In this document: one piece after another, positions 16,641 through 17,569 of the stretch
Layout: each line of letters starts with the position of its first letter
Numbering within the stretch: the stretch's first letter is position 1
NCBI GenBank assembly: GCA_015179045.1
Contig: WHUZ01000259.1
Location: 1 to 17,569, forward strand
Source: Kalaharituber pfeilii
Lineage: Eukaryota > Ascomycota > Pezizomycetes > Pezizales > Pezizaceae
Length of the DNA: 17,569 nucleotides
Reading direction: 5' to 3'
The notes under the pieces: generated by a model
Told to the model about the DNA's origin: nothing
The model's database searches: none
Seen by the model: only the letters and a program-made list of their open reading frames with translations
Position numbers and translations under genes: made by a program

Positions 16641-17260
16641 GGGTGGAAGTATGTCCGCTTCCTTCTTGCTGAAGAGGGGTAGAAAGTCGTAGTATTCGGA
16701 GGGCACTAATTCATTGGCGGGTTTGTTGCTAGGTTCGACTACTGGAGCCGCGGCGATGATGCTAATCCGACTACCGGGTTGTGATGAGGCTATCTTAAAG
16801 GTGGCGCGGGATACCATGGTGATTCTGTATTGTGTTGTCTGGATAGGGGGTCTTTTGCCTGGTAGGTAAGCAGTGGGCTTGACAGTAACCGGAAGCCAAT
16901 AGGATAGTGTTCTTTTCCCAATCGATGACGGGGTTATGCCGCCGTAGCCAGGTCCTGCCCAAGATCATGTTCCATCCTCCCAGCTTGGTTACCTTGGAAG
17001 GTGAGTTCTTCTTCGTGTTGGTCTATGGCTAGCTTCAGGATGCAGCTATGTGTGATATCTCCGGTGATAGAGGCTCGTCCATCTACCACCATTAGCTTCT
17101 CGGGTCTAGGTTTCAGGGTCATAGGCAGGTTCAGGGTTATAGCAAGGTCTCGGTCAATAAACTGGGAGGTAGCTCCCGAGTCTATCATACAGGTAGATTT
17201 GATAGAATCATTGACAACACAGGACAGAATCAAAGGGTCTTCTCCTCCTAGGTCTCCGGA
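16641..17260 (-). pseudogene. Gypsy-2 aspartic protease and protease-RT linker
   Basis: The frame reads STCMIDSGATSQFIDRDLA, where IDSGATS is the protease active site (Asp codon 17180-17182), then KLMVVDGRASITGDITHSC. A shift near 17010 follows. The next frame gives WNMILGRTWLRRHNPVIDW (the ILG-x-WL helix of retropepsins), then SGYCQAHCLP. After a further shift near 16830-16860 comes VSRATFKIASSQPGSR and EYYDFLPLFSKKEADILPPH, the usual lead into RT. The family matches Ty3/Gypsy pol throughout, with the polyprotein broken at two points. Confidence 0.85.
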
Positions 17261-17569
17261 AATAGAAATAGATGAAATGCAATGACGAAGCGATTCCTCT
17301 GTTCCTCCTTTTCCTAGCCTTCCTTGAGATTCCCAATTCCTTATTACCAGTTCCTTCCATCAGTACTTCCTCCAAAAGACAAAAACGATTAACAGAACAC
17401 AAAGGAGAAGCAGAGCACAAGGCAGAGACAGAGCACGAAGCAGGAGCGGAGGCAGAAGCAGAAACAACGGCAGAGACAACGGCAGGAGCAGGGACAGGTT
17501 CAGGATAGATGGCACCAGGTAGCATCCTGGCACTCTTCAGACGGCCATCATGTGCTGAAGAGGGTACTA
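17261..17569 (-). pseudogene. Gypsy-2 gag-pol junction, low complexity, cut by the window end
   Basis: The protease frame extends upstream through EESLRHCISSISISGDLGGE to a stop near 17361. Beyond it, 17401-17505 is a purine-rich low-complexity tract (gcagaR-aca/gaagca repeats on the plus strand). It gives Glu/Ala repeats in one direction and Ser/Ala/Leu repeats in the other. No zinc knuckle or capsid motif is readable, so gag proper is not confirmed in this window. Confidence 0.4.

Larger units (their letters stand above)
12809..17569 (-). mobile_element. Ty3/Gypsy chromovirus Gypsy-2 (5' end outside the window)
   Basis: On the minus strand the order is protease, RT, RNase H, integrase, chromodomain, polypurine tract and 3' LTR. 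Catalytic motifs of protease, RT and integrase are intact, so it is far younger than Gypsy-1. At least five single-base frameshifts and three in-frame stops still break pol. The other LTR and most of gag lie beyond 17569. Confidence 0.9.

Noticed and set aside
17272..17508. Glu/Ala-rich plus-strand protein
   Set aside because: It comes from a purine-rich low-complexity tract opposite the Gypsy-2 gag-pol junction, with no conserved domain.

Overview
The window holds no intact gene. It is a nest of decayed LTR retrotransposons plus one unusual broken gene family. The genome is most likely that of a filamentous fungus rich in transposons: two Ty3/Gypsy chromoviruses (pol with a C-terminal chromodomain), a Ty1/Copia element with a fungal-style gag-pol, and LTRs starting TGTTACGG or TGTAACG. 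A truffle-like or mildew-like ascomycete fits the protein character best, but a basidiomycete cannot be excluded. No rRNA gene, complete tRNA gene, CRISPR array or bacterial-type operon was seen.

Layout. Positions 1-422 (+) are the 3' end of an old Gypsy integrase. Positions 423-6270 (+) are a Gypsy element with two LTRs (423-1160 and 5536-6270) around heavily frameshifted gag, protease, RT, RNase H, integrase and a chromodomain remnant. Positions 6271-9858 (-) are a Copia element with one LTR (9534-9858), leader, gag, protease, integrase and linker. It stops exactly at the Gypsy LTR edge, before RT. Positions 9859-10447 carry short tandem repeats and no gene. Positions 10448-12150 (+) hold a gene of an unfamiliar family: an acidic, charged N-terminal part, then a domain resembling 2-oxoglutarate/Fe(II) oxygenases of the TET/JBP type. 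Both parts have in-frame stops. A second copy of its leader and first 19 codons lies at 12598-12779 and breaks off at a T-rich run. Positions 12809-17569 (-) are a second chromovirus: its 3' LTR with 138-bp tandem repeats, then chromodomain, integrase (DD35E kept), RNase H, RT (YLDD kept) and protease. Its 5' end lies outside the window.

How the parts relate. The left Gypsy element appears to be a recombinant of two insertions: its two flanks come from different host sequences, there is no matching target duplication, and nearly all CpG decay between its LTRs is in the 5' copy. In the coding regions many stops and lost catalytic residues fit C-to-T change on one strand or the other (Trp to stop, CGA to TGA, CAA to TAA, Cys to Tyr, Glu to Lys). 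That pattern points to deamination of methylated cytosine or a RIP-like process.

The point most worth pursuing is the repeated oxygenase-like gene family at 10448-12779, lying among transposons in a genome with signs of cytosine-methylation decay. Family assignment rests on motif reading only and has not been tested by a search.
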